From NCBI GenBank assembly GCA_963922205.1, contig CAWUHX010000044.1, forward strand, positions 1,488,001 to 1,552,000: a stretch of DNA of 64,000 bases, read 5' to 3'. Positions within the stretch are counted from its first letter, which is position 1. Every line of letters begins with the position of its first letter. This document shows, piece by piece, positions 33,471-45,850 of this stretch. Under the pieces are notes generated by a model. It did no database searches. It saw nothing but the letters and a program-made list of their open reading frames with translations, and had not been told where the DNA came from. The position numbers were made by a program, and so were the translations under genes. Source of the stretch: Romanomermis culicivorax (taxonomy: Eukaryota; Nematoda; Enoplea; Mermithida; Mermithidae).

Positions 33471-35264
33471 ATGGACGCACCGCCATCGACATCTTCCAAG
33501 AGTCAACAGAAGAGAAAGTTAACCAGCACGGCTAGTTACCAATCGATTCCGCAGGCCGAGCTTGACCGACTGGTGGAGGACACATTCGACAAGACATCCA
33601 ACTATATTAGAGGGCAGTTTTCGGGTTGCTAACATACTACTTCGTTTGAAGTAATTGTCACATTGAACTACTTTTCTAGGAACCCTTGAAGATTTAAAGC
33701 TAGTCGAAGACATGAACAACTTCGTGACGAATAAATATACGTACATGACCGGTTTATCAGGCGATATGTGCAATGGTCTTGTTGATGTCAACGGCAGATG
33801 TAAGATTTCGGAATTATTTTATGAGTTAATTTTCCGACACATTATTTATTATTAGGGATTCCCCGGGCACCAGCGCCAATGCCAGCTATTTTTTTACCGG
33901 TGATTTTACCACCACTAAGAACGGTGTGAAATACATTGAATCGTGTTTTGAAAAGTAGTTTTTCATCGGAATCTCCAGGTAAATCTACAATGAAAATAGC
34001 AATGCAAGTAGAAGCGAAATCTCGAATTCCAAATAGAAGTTATCGGTAAAAAATTGGCACCCGAACCGCGCCAGTGTTTTTTTGTATGAAACAGACATTT
34101 TCATCTGAATTGGGTTCTTTTTCACCATTTTACGTGCATATAAATGCAAGAAAGCTTCATCTGGAGCGAGTTTTGAGCAATATATTTCTACTCCCTTATT
34201 TTCAAGGGAACAGAAAAGCTCCATTTTCTATTTGTCTATTCCATTTCGATCAAATTGGCATCATGCATCTTAAAAGTAGCATTTTTTACATGTTGCTAAT
34301 GCTAGAAATCATGGGAATAACAATATTGGACTCATTTCGGCGCGGAACGCCACAAAATGTTTGATTCTTATCCCTTTTCAATAGTTAAAATTCATTTTTC
34401 ATTTTTCATTCATTTCAGTCATATTCAGCTAAAAATTCTTCAGCCATTCTTCCAAGTTGCTGAGCGGGCGGTCACCCGCCGCCTCCTGCCTACTCCCCAG
34501 ATGTCACAAATTTTTGTTCACATTGTCCATTTTCCGCTCAAATTTTTTAGATTTTGGTTCGAATGGTTGTCCTAAGTTAAAGCATTCTGCCACCCATTCT
34601 GAGAATGTCGCGAATATCATGGTATGTACGTGATGACCCTCGGTTAGGCGCAGACATGCACGGCAAGAATTTTCCAGGGGGAGGGTCCATTGATTTTTCC
34701 AGGGGGTAGGGGGCTGGGTGAGCAAAAAACAAAAACAAGTTCTGCAGGCCTGTTTTCCATACAAAATATGCACAAAAATCATCAAAAAAGCTGTCTTGGA
34801 AAAAGTTCAGAGAGGTGTTTGACGAGTTTTTTCGGCCAGGGTCTCAGGTGTGGGGGTTTACTCCCTACCCCCCTATGTGCATGTATGGTTAGGTGGCTCT
34901 AATGGCACACTACACTCCCGTGATTTCAAGAGCAGAGACCTTGAATTTAGATTCCTTTTAGTCAGGTAAGGGTGTCAAGAAAAAATTAATTCGGATTGAC
35001 CTAAATTTTCAATTTTGTATAGGCTTTCCTCTTGCCATCTTTATAGAGATTCTGCTCAAGCACTTATGCCTGCCTTTGAATTAAATTTCTACAGATTCCG
35101 ATATGCAACCGTACTTAGCTCAAATTGATGAAATTGAAAGCGGAATCAAAAATCTAGAAATCGCTGCCTGTACACTTGATGCTTTCGTTAGAAACCTAGG
35201 TAAGTTGAAATTTGTTATAAATTCAATTTTTCTAGGAAAGCAATATTGTTTTTTATTTGGGTAA
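33471..35264 (+). CDS. BLOC1S2: BLOC-1 complex subunit 2 (BLOS2)
   Basis: Four exons, 33471-33624, 33680-33799, 35095-35199 and 35236-35264, give a 135-residue protein, close to the usual length of about 142. The first ends with LVEDTFDKTSNYIRG. The second reads LEDLKLVEDMNNFVTNKYTYM. The third reads DMQPYLAQIDEIESGIKNLE and AACTLDAFVRNL. These agree with the conserved BLOS2 order (DMF.K...YL.G, EDYKLLE.MN, LQPYL.QI..IE, LDAY.KKL). Splice phases are consistent (1, 1, 1). The first donor (GTTGCT) is weak. The last exon is short with a divergent C-terminus. The family is a subunit of BLOC-1/BORC complexes in lysosome-related organelle biogenesis. Intron 2 has MITE C1. Confidence 0.9.
34073..34108. 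repeat. Isolated CAGTGTTTTTTTGTATG transposon terminus in BLOC1S2 intron 2
   Basis: It resembles the ends of W and D elements. No partner end or TSD was found. Confidence 0.35.
34651..34887. mobile_element. MITE family C, copy 1, in BLOC1S2 intron 2
   Basis: The ends CAGACATGCAC and GTGCATGTATG are flanked by GTTAGGCG (34643-34650) and GTTAGGTG (34888-34895), a 7-of-8 TSD. Family-C landmarks are GGCAAGAATTTTCCAGG and AAAATCATCAAAAAAGCTGT. Confidence 0.85.
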
Positions 35265-36769
35265 GTCACAAAACACAATTCAATGGAATCTTTTATTACC
35301 ATATGGAATTTTTCATATTCCATCGCGGCTCCAGTTGTATTGCGTGAACAATCTGTATCGAAAAATTTTTTGACACTTGCTTCTAACAATGGATTCGCCT
35401 TGTTTCCCGCCCCAAGAAATAGAATCAATCATCATATTTTAAATTTTATATTGATTTCTTATTTAACACTTCATTTGTACGGGGATGTATTTGAAAAATT
35501 TGAGCACATGCGTAATTAAGTAATTGTCATAGGTATTTCCCCCAAGAATCTCCGGCCGTATAGCTGGTCGTATGATGATCGATGACCATAATATTTGTCA
35601 TACACACTGTCATCCTAAGACTAAGGCACCCAGGCTTCCTTTTAGTCATTCCAAGGGCCTGGGCCCATAAAAATTTGGAAATGGCTCCTAAGATTCTATG
35701 TCTGGAGCTATATTTTGACTTCTAAAATTTTGAATTATTTATGTTGTTGTGAATTATAGTTATTTTCATTTAATTTTATATTTAAAGTTAGAGTTTTACA
35801 GGCTCTAAAATCATAGAACACTGAAAATTTCCTGGCGCTTCCCGCCGGATTTCATTCCATAATTTTTCGGATTGATCTAGTCTTTGCTTTTCTATAAATC
35901 AAACTTTTTGAGGAAACAAATTTTTGAAGAAGGTAAAAAATATCGGGGTTCGACAAGTGGAAGATGAATTGTGGTGCATATAAGCGATCCAAATATCAAA
36001 TTTTCCAACTTTTTTGTAACTATAGTCTTAAATATAGAGTCGAATTTGAATTCAGACTCATGAAAGTATGAGCGCATTTTTTTAATTTGTAAAAAGATGT
36101 GTACATATTTTCGAGCCTTATGTTTATTGAATAATGCTATCCTTAAATTGATTTTCCAGCATTTTAGAGTGTCAGAATCTAAAGAAAATTTCGTTATGTA
36201 GCGCCGGAAAGATATAGGAAACCACAGAAGAATAAGAACAGAAGCTGGATTTTCAAAGCGCTATACTTTTGTGCTAGAAAGAAATAAGCTCAAGTGCTAT
36301 CTTAGAGTAAGGTTTGTGCAAAAACGAACGAAATATCGTGTTTGTTGCATTAAAAAAATTTCCTTTGCACAAAGATTTTTTGGCAAATCTTAGTACATGT
36401 AGAAAGAAGCCTGTAACCAAAAACTCCGGTTAACAGTAATTTTTTTGGACACGTTTGAATTGATTTAATATCCATGTAATTTAATTATGTATACGTTCCA
36501 CAATGTGTTACAAGTCCATTTTTAATCTTAGGCTCCCAAAATTTCACTTTGGCCCCTAAAAATTTAGGCCCGGAAGCCATTTGGCTCCTGGTTTTCAAAC
36601 CAAGAAACGCCTCAATAAACCCATCGTTTTACACGAAAAATGCCGGAAAGTGCCTTTTTTTGGCAGAAAACAACTATTTTTGAACAGCAATTGGTTCAAA
36701 ATGTCATTTTTCAGTGTTTCTCGCCGAAAATACTAACTCGTGATTCTTCAGGGCACAGTGAGTGACTAT
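35265..36769. other. No recognised gene
   Basis: AT-rich with scattered repeats. A degraded hairpin-type segment (TGGCGCTTCCCGCC) lies near 35831-35845, and 35620-36620 recalls transposon filler (GGCCCATAAAAATTTGG and CCCCTAAAAATTTAGG). No coding exon is seen. Confidence 0.5.
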
Positions 36770-38103
36770 TAGTGATGTGCGTTGGATATCCGGATATAAG
36801 GGCGGATATGTTGAAGAACGGATATCCGGATGTGAAAAAATATCCGGATATATCCCGATATTTTCACTGCTCAAAAAACAGGTACAGGTTACTTAGAAAT
36901 AGGTACACAAAGTTTCAACAACAAAACAATTAAAGGTTCAAATTATATTAGTGTATATACTGTTCATATACTATTCACTGCATCATATATTATTCACTAC
37001 AGTTTTTTATCACGCGTCCCATTAGCATTCGTGCTAATGAAAAAATATTTCGTTAGCACTGTTAGCACTGTTGACAAATTATACGTCGTTGGTGTCGAAC
37101 TAATGTGCGAGTTTGTTATTTCTGATAACATGCTTTTATTGTATTGACTCCTCATCTGATTCTAATTAAATGAGTTCATTCTTACATTTTGCACTTGATT
37201 AATTGACCGAGAAGTAAATATTCAGTCAGTTTGACAGTAATACTTTTAGGAATCGCTAAATTCGCATTCTGTTCCGATGAACGTTTACATTTTTTCATTG
37301 TATCTTAAGCTATTTGTGAAAACGGCGATTTTCGATTTTTCACCACAATTTTGTGATATGCTTAACTTTCTTCTCGAACTTTTTTCGAAAATTTCCCCCT
37401 TTCAGTCATTAGCACCGTGCTAAAAAACCCTGCTATATACGTTGAATAAGATTTGGCATACTATACCAATCTTAAACAGAGTGAGAACCCTACTCTGAAA
37501 GCGTTGTGTAAACGACTTTAACAGTGCATCTTCGATTAAAAAGCATAAAAAAGATTATATAAATTTCTGTTTGATTTGTTCAAAAGTAGCTTTCCCTGAA
37601 AAGTCGCTAAGTTCTTAGAATTCAGATTTTACTGTAGCTGTCGGATCCGACCATTCCAGAGTAAAGTCCAAACCGAACAAATACAAGATCCGGATTCAAC
37701 TCCAATATGTGGCTGGATCTTCGGAAATTCAAGAGAGACGTAGCAAAAGCAGGTCAATTTTTTAGAATCTATCCACCGAAAAGCTTTTTCACTTTTCACT
37801 AAAAAAGGGAAGAAAAACATATAAAAAGCTATAACTTTTTCCGTTGTACTTCCTGAAACATGGCAGTTTAAAAAAGTAACATATTTTCATAACAATTACG
37901 GTTAACGTAAATATAAAACGAAAAGTTAGTGCACCTATTGAATATTATTATGTAGTATTGTAGTTGACCCAGTGTATCATTACTTATGTGACTTCTTTTT
38001 ACATCTGCGCAAACAACATTAAAAATATCCGGATATATCCGGATATTCGAAGGTGAAAAACACGGATATCCGGATATGAAAATTTTTCCGGGGTACATCA
38101 CTA
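36770..38103. mobile_element. hAT-like element, TAGTGATGT ends, GGATATCCGGATAT sub-termini
   Basis: The ends TAGTGATGTGCG and GGTACATCACTA sit between perfect 8-bp TSDs GTGACTAT (36762-36769, 38104-38111). Sub-terminal ATATCCGGATAT repeats occur in both arms. No transposase frame is seen. Confidence 0.9.
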
Positions 38104-38111
38104 GTGACTAT

Positions 38112-39717
38112 TTTAAATCACTAGTGACTATTTACGGTCTTTTTATCCGAAAGCTTCGAAATTTTTTCTTTCAAAGAAAATTTTGAAAAATTTCGTTGGT
38201 AGATCGACTTTAGAAAATTTAGGAGGAATGATTAAAAATTCGGCCGCTCACCAGATGTCGAATTTGTCTTACATGCATAGATTTGAAACTAGTCCGTTTA
38301 TTCTAAGTACAAATTGCACTTTTCCTTTGTGCCTTGTAGTTGTTGTTTTTCTATCTCCAACGTCACTTGAATAACAGCTATGCAATACATTTTCAAAACT
38401 GTAGACACCAGAGGTCCCCAAGGTCGAAAATCTAGGTAGGGGTAAAATCGTAAATTTTAAGGGTAGTACTTGAAATATGCTGTGACCTTTTTTTCTTTTT
38501 TTTTTGCTCACAATTTTTTGCTAAGGAGGGGGGAGTTGTAGTTTCTCGAACTTACAAAAATGATTAATGCCCCTACTTTACGCTTTTTACGGTCAAAAAC
38601 CATTTACTATTTCAACCCCATTTTCCAGCTCCCAATCATGAAACTTGAATGTACTAATTATACGCAGAGAATAGTCAGACTTTGAGGATTGTCGTGTCAA
38701 CTGATTCCTGCACATTTCAAGAATCGGGCACAATGTGCTTTTGGAAACATTATTTGAACCAGCATCTTCAGGAGTATGAGCTTATTCCATCACTGATGAG
38801 GGTTCTAACAGTGCTTTCAATTGAAAGTGCTCATGCCGAATGTGGCTTAATAGTATTATTAATCTTATTAGATTATGAACCACGAGGTTGAAACCAGGTA
38901 CCACTCCTGATCCACGTCAACAGACCTCACATGTCTCAACTCATAGCAGGAAAGTATGCCACAGCTTGGGTAACCATATGCGCACAGAAGACCCAACGCA
39001 GAAGCGGGGAAAAGGAAAGGACAGCATGAAGAGGCAGAATTTTAAGAACATAATGTTTTTCTTCCCAAGGGGCGATTTTTTGATTAATCACATATACATA
39101 AGTCATTATTTCATCTCCCAATTATATTTATAATGATTTCCTACAAGTAGTATATATTAATGTGCTGATATCCTTTCCTAAAAATCACTATATGGCACAG
39201 AAGTTGCATACTTTCCCATTATCATTTGCTCAGTAAATGTGTCAAAAAGAGCATCAAGTAATTCCTCAGAATCACACATTCTGCAGTTTTTCTCGAATTA
39301 ATATAACCTACTGGGAAGAGGATGAAGTCTACCAAAATTTTTTGCTAAAGTGAGCTGTTTTCATGGGGGTAGTAAATGAATTTGCAAATCTAAGACGGGG
39401 GTAATACCCCCCCATACCCCCCATTGGGTGCTCTGGTAGACACCCTCAAGGCATTTTTCTCAAACTAACCACCCATTCCTTAAAATCGACTACCATAGCA
39501 ATTATTTTTCAAAAGAAGTACCAATCGACTCATTTTCTCCCAATTGGCGTACCCAGTATGAAACTTCCTAAAATTTGGTGTACTGATGAGTCGTTTTATT
39601 CCCATTTCACGTGACCAGTAAGTCATTTTTACCTAGGTAGTCAATGAATGTCCAAATCTAAATTGGAGTAATGCTCCCATAAACAATGTCTGGTTAACAG
39701 ACACTTATACGTCCACC
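38112..39717. other. Repeat-rich intergenic region
   Basis: GAGGTCCCCAAGGTC near 38412 and TACCCCCC near 39405 repeat segments at 6.4-6.6 kb, consistent with another dispersed family whose ends were not delimited. Confidence 0.4.
38682..38891 (+). pseudogene. Possible hAT transposase C-terminal remnant
   Basis: CFWKHYLNQHLQEYELIPSL and VLTVLSIESAHAECG resemble the FW..., P.L..LA..VLSI..S.A.CER stretch of hAT dimerisation domains. The ERxFS part is missing (AECGL), and frame continuity ends at 38891. This is a short fragment and a weak call. Confidence 0.35.
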
Positions 39718-40830
39718 CAAGCCCGTATCCAGGAATTTTTTTCACGGGGAATTCCAAAATTTTTTAAATAGACGAAACTCGATCTGATGATGTCGCCCAG
39801 CTGCCAAATGTCATGCTGATAGGTTCAAAATACCGCGCCCAACAGCCTCCTTGTGGGGCTGGAGCGAAGCTCCAGAATAAATCGACTTTTAGCTGTTTTA
39901 GGCTCGAAAAACCTCCGGAAACGGATAGTTAAAACAGGTAATTTAGGCTACTCGTGATCAAAGAAAGTACTAAACTATGAATAAAATAATCTATTAAAAT
40001 TGAACGAAGCCGTATGTGTCTATCACCTATCATACATTTGGATAATGAAGCTGCAGACCGTTTTTTCCTCGAAGATTTTTTCCACACTAGAGCCATACCC
40101 AAAAGTTTGTCCTTATTTTCCAAAAATATTCCGCATTTTAAAAACGTTTATAATGTGGCGAAGGATTTTTTCTGCGTTTTAGGAACATATCCAAACAATC
40201 TGGTGTTTAAGGAGTCAGTAACCTCCAAACATGAGGAAAAAATAGAGAAAATTCTTATCAGGTAAGTTCAATTAAGCTCATGAACGACACATTAGGCTAA
40301 TGTTCTACAACATTTGTAAGCATGTTAACGATAAATTTCTCATGAATTCATCTGCTATTAATGTTTCTGTGATTTTTATTATAAATATCGAAATTCACGA
40401 AGTTCTTGAAAAATTTTCGAATTTTCGTATTCTGAGATGCTGGAAAATGGATCTTTACAACAGACATTGCTGAATAGAAGCTCTGAATTTTCAGTTTAGA
40501 GTAATGTCTTAAATAGTTATCGTTTATAAATGCAAATGTTCATGTTGAAAACGTTTGAAGTGTTCCAAGTCAGCGAGAAAAAAGATTCAGAGGATTGATC
40601 AAAAATTTCAATCTTCGGCAAAGTACGAATAGAAAGAGATTAGGTAATTCAATTGGTAGAATTATAACTCATGACCGACGCGAAGCGCCGAGAAATTTTG
40701 ACATTTTAACCTTCTTATGTTAACGATAATGCATCTTTTCGATTGAAGCTGCATCATCAAACAGGCTAACAAATTCTTGTTCGATTTCATTTCAGGGGGA
40801 ACTCCCCCATCCCGCCTAGATACGGGCCTG
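39718..40830. mobile_element. hAT-like element with CAAGCCCGTATCCAGG ends
   Basis: The left end CAAGCCCGTATCCAGG and the right end CCTAGATACGGGCCTG form a 16-bp TIR. Flanks CGTCCACC (39710-39717) and CATCCACC (40831-40838) match at 7 of 8. It carries a GACGCGAAGCGCCG hairpin near 40680. No transposase remnant is seen. Confidence 0.85.
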
Positions 40831-40838
40831 CATCCACC

Positions 40839-43172
40839 TGATGTTCCATTATGCTGTATATGTTGCGGAGCTCAGAAGATTCTGATCAGGATACGACGTC
40901 TAAGAGAATGAGTGGCAAAGTTTTTTGAAGAAAAACGGCTGAATCATCAACTCATTTAGAAACTGAATTCACGGCCATGGCTTTAGTAAACACTTCTGAA
41001 GAATGCTGTTACTGACGGTATAACCTTGATCGGTTACCTACTTCTGAAGTCGACAAAGTGAATATTGTGGTTTTTAAGAAGCTATCTCAAAGGTTCTGTA
41101 TATGGATCCTCTAGTTAGAGTAATTTCTACTTATAAGTCTATTATATTTCAGAGAGCAAATTCAAGCAGTTGCTTGTAGAAAAACGGCTCTAATCAACGT
41201 TAGCCCCTAGAACATTTGTATCCTTGTTATTTATTCATTTTTTGAATAAATTTTATTCAGCTTTGCGTTTCTTGTTATGATAGTTGTAATGCAGTCCATT
41301 TTATTTTTGTTTTTATGGAACTCAAATTTTCTAGGTTTTTTTATTTATTGGAACGCTGAAATGGTTTTTTGAGCTTGTGGGTGCTGCAACGGGCTCGTTC
41401 TCGAGAAAATTGTACATTGATTGTCGATTGAACGCTTGCAAAATTTTGTGAATTTGAAAACGGTTTATACGGTACAATTAAATTTTAGGCGGCTTTCAAC
41501 AGATAATTGTTTTGTTACGCAGTTTCGAAGATGTTGATCTCAGCTGGTCTGCAATTGATATTTTCCCTACGAGTGTGCTTATCACTTTCATTAATATACC
41601 TTGCCAGTAGAAAGTGTGTAAGCGGGTAAAGATTCTTTTCAAAAAGCATGGCCGTTTCATTAGGTTTCAACGTTTGATATTCGCGCTATCCATATGTTGG
41701 CTTGACGCGAATTATTTTTTATAAGACAACCAGTTTATGGAGTGAATGAATGATAATACCTAGTTCACTATGCTCACGAGAGTTAGTGAAACTTTTTTTG
41801 CATAGGAAATAAATTGTGGCTACTTTATTTACGTAGTCTTGAATTGTTCGTTCGTTTGATTGACAGGGAAGCAGTTCTGTCCTAAATTATATTCGCGGAG
41901 AGAACCACTTGGAAGAATTTTTGAAAATTTCTATTTGCGTCGTTATTTAGCGAGCGCACCGCAGTATTTTGCTGAGATTTCTCTTGTCACAGTCCTTCCT
42001 CTTAATATAATTTCTAAAGAATTTTCTATTTTAAATCCCGCTATTTATTAAAATTCAAGATTTGAGTTTGAAAAAATTTAAATTTCGGACGATATTCAAT
42101 GAGACATGTCGCTAAAACTCTAAGACTTGCTTGAAGCTTATCTGAATTTTTGTTGAGAAGAATGCGAAATAAAGATTTATTGGGTCGAAAATTTTAAGAA
42201 TATCGGGTTCGGGTCTAAAATTTTAAGAATAACGGTTTCGGATGCAGGTCCGGGTCCGAAATTCTAAGAATATTGGATCCGGATTCAGCAAAATAGTATG
42301 TAATTTCGAGTCTCATTTCGGGCCCGTTAAATTTTTCCGCCCGCTATCATGTGTGACACGATTTCTGAGAAATTTGACCTACTGCTCCATTGATTTATGA
42401 TAACTTGGAAATTAATAATATCTGAAAATGAGATATTTTGAGTGATTTGTCATGCTGCGTATTGTGATAGCATTCATTGGGCGCAAAAGTCAAAACTCGA
42501 ATACCTACTGTACTCCAAAGATTGGATGTTTAACATTTTTTGGCATTTTTCAGTCTCTATGCGTTTTCCAGAATATAAATCTCCAAATGTTCATTAGATA
42601 CACAAGGTATGAAAGAAATTTTCTGATATCTTTCCACCTTTTAAATGAATCCGAAATAACCTGTAAGGGTCACTCGAAGCCTTTTTTGAGCACCCTCCCA
42701 TAAGATGATGGATAATTCCATGTCAAGTGGTTTAATGGTCCCCACGCGACCATCTCAAAAATTCATGAAATTTTTACCAGATGCTCCTCTAGGTCTGCAA
42801 TAAATAATGCAATAGTTTTACTTTTATACCTTACATACTTCCTAAGTTATGGGGCGCCGAACTTTTGGGGTCACCCATCCAGTCACGGAAGACATGATAA
42901 AAGCTCAAGTTTGGCATGTGATTGCTGATTAAATATTTGATCAATCAGGCTCAAATTTTAACTCTCAACACAACTTTTTACGCTTATTCCAACTATTTTA
43001 CTTACAACCATTGCAGTCCGTTTTTTAAGCCTTGAGACTCCCTCTAACAGCATGGAAAAATTTGTCGTGGGAACAATGGTGACCTCCGAACTCTAAAAGT
43101 CGGTCTAAATCGGTCGGCTTTTAGACCAAAAATTTAGCCTGCTACCCTAGCGGGCTAAATGTATTTAAACCA
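40839..43172. other. No recognised gene
   Basis: About 2.3 kb of AT-rich DNA. A short degenerate tandem (TCGGGTCCGAAATTCTAAGAAT-like units) lies at 42180-42290. No coding exon or transposon terminus is recognised. Confidence 0.5.
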
Positions 43173-43180
43173 AAATTTTT

Positions 43181-44268
43181 GATTGTGTCTAACTTTGGCG
43201 CCCATCTCACTTTGGCATCCAACGTTGTAAACCCCAAAGTGAGGCTGTTGTCTTGCTTTGGCGCCCGTCCCACTTTGGCGCCCACTGTTTAATAATGATC
43301 TTTCTTGGATGTCCTAACTTGGCGCCTGTCTCACTTTGGCACCTTATCATAGTCTGCTTTTCGGCATTCACACTGATCATTTATTTGACTGAATCCCCAA
43401 TCCCCGAAGGTCCTGTTTTCCCGAAATTCCTCTTTCCTCGGAGAATGCTTCAAAGCTTTTTCCCGAAAGTTCCTATTCCTCAAAATTGTCAAATTCCGTT
43501 TCCCTAAAAATAGAGGAAGGCTATTTTTAGATAGCATTTTGTAAATTGCTAATTTTCCCTGAGAACATTGTAAATTGTAGGATTTCGCACAAAATTCGCA
43601 CGATTATAAAAATTAGTGGAAAATTAGAAAAAAATTAAAAGTCATTTCACGTTTGATACGCTTAGCATCAACTTCGGATTGGGTAAGGCGCACAAGGTGG
43701 ATTGTGACTGTGATCCGGATTTTACACGAACTGTAGCATGACCTCTTTTTGAACAAATAAAAAAGATCTGGATTAACTCTACTTTCACAAACCAACATTG
43801 ACATTTCCACAATACAAAGACACGATAAAGCCGACTTCCTTGAAATCAGCCATTTTAGTTTCATGAAAAGTGTTTTTATTGAGTAAAGTTTAGCAGTGTA
43901 ACTGATTATTACATTTTCCGCCATTTAGAGAGAGAGAGAGCTATTCAGGGTGACCTGAGCTATTTATCACCATTATGGTCATGCAAAACTGCGTGTAAAA
44001 TTTGCACAGATGAAGACACATCGCTTGTTTATTAGTACGACGGGCGTCAAAGTGAGACACAGCGCCAAAGTAGGACGGGCGTCAAAGTGAGACGGGCGCC
44101 AAAGTGAGATGGGCGCCAAAGTGAGACACAGCTTGGGCGCCACAGTGAGACGAGGCGCCAAAGAGAGATAGGCGCCTAAGTGAGACACAGCTTGGGCGCC
44201 AAAGTGAGACGAGGCGCCAAAGTGAGACGGGCGCCTAAGTGAGACGGGCGCCAAAGTGAGACTGTACC
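43181..44268. mobile_element. MULE/Mutator-like element with GGCGCCAAAGTGAGAC arrays
   Basis: The termini GATTGTGTCTAACTTTGG and CCAAAGTGAGACTGTACC are an imperfect 22-bp TIR. Flanks AAATTTTT (43173-43180, 44269-44276) are identical. Just inside each end are tandem GGCGCCAAAGTGAGAC units in inverted orientation (about 43191-43345 and 44041-44263). Inverted sub-terminal tandem arrays are known in MULEs, which leave 8-11-bp duplications. The AT-only TSD is weak evidence. Confidence 0.7.
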
Positions 44269-44276
44269 AAATTTTT

Positions 44277-44936
44277 CATCGAAATGACTGTTTTTTAAAT
44301 TTGGGTGTTGAATATCAAAGGGCGTTGAGGCGAGAAATAATTTTTCGAGATATACGAGATCCCTTAGCTTTGTCTGATACGAAACTTATGCAGTAATTTC
44401 GTTCTGATCGTCAAGGTATATTGAACATTACTGAATTGATTCGTGGAGATATTGAAAGTTCGACACAGAGAAATCGAGCTATTCCTGTGGGACATTTCAA
44501 ATTATAATCGGTGACACAGTAGTTCAAAGCCGTTACTATATCGTTCCAAGCTTCATTTTTCTTTGTCTTTGTTTAAGATGAGGGAAATTTTCCCCCCTAT
44601 CGTCTCCCTCTTTCTTAGTACATTGCAACGATCATTGCTTCCTGATCAGCTGTAAATCTTGGTCTGGCACTCATTTTGCTGATTAAGGTCCAATGAGATA
44701 TACGACAATGTCCGTTATTACTTTTTGTGTTCTTTTACACATAGTAGAAACTATTTTTAACTTAATTTATTCAAACTTGGAGGTGAGGCATAGCGACGCT
44801 AATGCCCTTTGTTCAGTGATCGACATAATATTTTGGAGTATTTTTCACGTCTATGCTTCATTTATAGTTATGAAGGGCATATACATGTATCTTACTTTTT
44901 CTCTTCACTGATTGAAAATGGAATTTTTTACAAGTA
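44277..44936. other. No recognised gene
   Basis: A 72-residue frame at 44693-44911 is hydrophobic (VITFCVLLHIVETIFNLIY) but shows no homology I recognise and may be chance. Confidence 0.35.
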
Positions 44937-44944
44937 GTAACATT

Positions 44945-45842
44945 GGGTAGGAATCATTAGCGCAGTCGGTTCAAAAGCGCATCCAAATGTTCAAAAGCGC
45001 AGTCAATGCAAATGGGTTCATAAGCGCAGTCAGTGATAAACTATTCCACAATAGTTTAAAGGGTCAAGTCGGTTTAAAAGCGCAGTCAATGCAAATGGGT
45101 TCAAAAGCGCAGTCAGTGATAAACTATTCCACAATAGTTTAAAGGGTCAAAAGCGCAGGCAACAGTTAGCTACAGACAAATTTCACCTAAAAATAGATAT
45201 AAATTTTTCGAAAACTGAGTGGGCATGCTACACGACAATAATACTTAAAAAATGCATCTCATTAAGAAAAAGCGTCTTTTTTTGGCCTCTTTTTGAGTGC
45301 TTCCAAAAATAGGCAACTTGTACATGGTGCTAAGTTCACAAAAGCGTTTTCGATTGTTGTTCCATCGTTTGTAAAATCGTTATTGTCAATTTGCTCCAAA
45401 TTGTACCATTCCAATGAATTTCGGTGAAGCGAGCTACATGTTAAATCAAACTCTGAAAACCAAGATTCTTTCGTATGCAAATCTTTTAAATTCGAATCAA
45501 CTTTACCAATTTCGTAAAAAATCGCAACAAGTTTTGAAAACCACTGGTGAACTCAACGAATATTGGCTTTGTTTGGAATGCGAAAAAATTTTGAAAACTC
45601 GTGGAACAGAAGATAATGAATTATATTCAACAATTATCGTTTGCAATGATACTATTTTGAAAAATCCAATGATTGAGCTTCACAGTGATTGCGATTACAG
45701 AAATTTTGGCGCCGTAACGAAACATTTGACTGCGCTTTTGAAACTTTTGGCTGCGCTTTTGATGCTCCTGCGCTATTGAAACAACTGGCTGCGCTTTTGA
45801 AGCAACTCGCTTTTGAATTGACTGCGCTTTTGACTCCCAATC
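44945..45842. mobile_element. MULE-like element with AAAAGCGCAGTC arrays
   Basis: Imperfect TIRs (GGGTAGGAATC and GACTCCCAATC) lie between identical 8-bp flanks GTAACATT (44937-44944, 45843-45850; nine bases if one mismatch is allowed). Sub-terminal tandem GCGCAGTC units run about 44957-45155, with opposite-strand counterparts about 45712-45835. A zinc-finger-like frame lies inside. Confidence 0.75.
45414..45779 (+). CDS. Short element-encoded ORF with a C2HC-like cluster
   Basis: The 121-residue frame lies within the MULE-like element. It reads KILSYANLLNSNQLYQFRKK, then YWLCLECEKILKTRG and ELHSDCDYR: C-X2-C followed about 40 residues later by H-X2-C. This layout resembles the FLYWCH/WRKY-type N-terminal fingers found in MULE proteins, but the match is distant. 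Its C-terminus runs into the inverted GCGCAGTC array (the LTALLKLLAALLMLL tail), so the true C-terminus is unclear. I see no DDE transposase core. It may be a truncated transposase or a DNA-binding accessory. Confidence 0.5.
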   Translation: MNFGEASYMLNQTLKTKILSYANLLNSNQLYQFRKKSQQVLKTTGELNEYWLCLECEKILKTRGTEDNELYSTIIVCNDTILKNPMIELHSDCDYRNFGAVTKHLTALLKLLAALLMLLRY

Positions 45843-45850
45843 GTAACATT

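Noticed and set aside
44953..44970. ATTAGCGCAGTCGGTT as a tRNA A box
   Set aside because: No B box follows. The bases belong to the GCGCAGTC tandem unit.
44957..45155. Regularly repeated units resembling a CRISPR array
   Set aside because: Units are uneven, with no spacers of equal length, in a eukaryotic context and mirrored by an inverted array inside a transposon.
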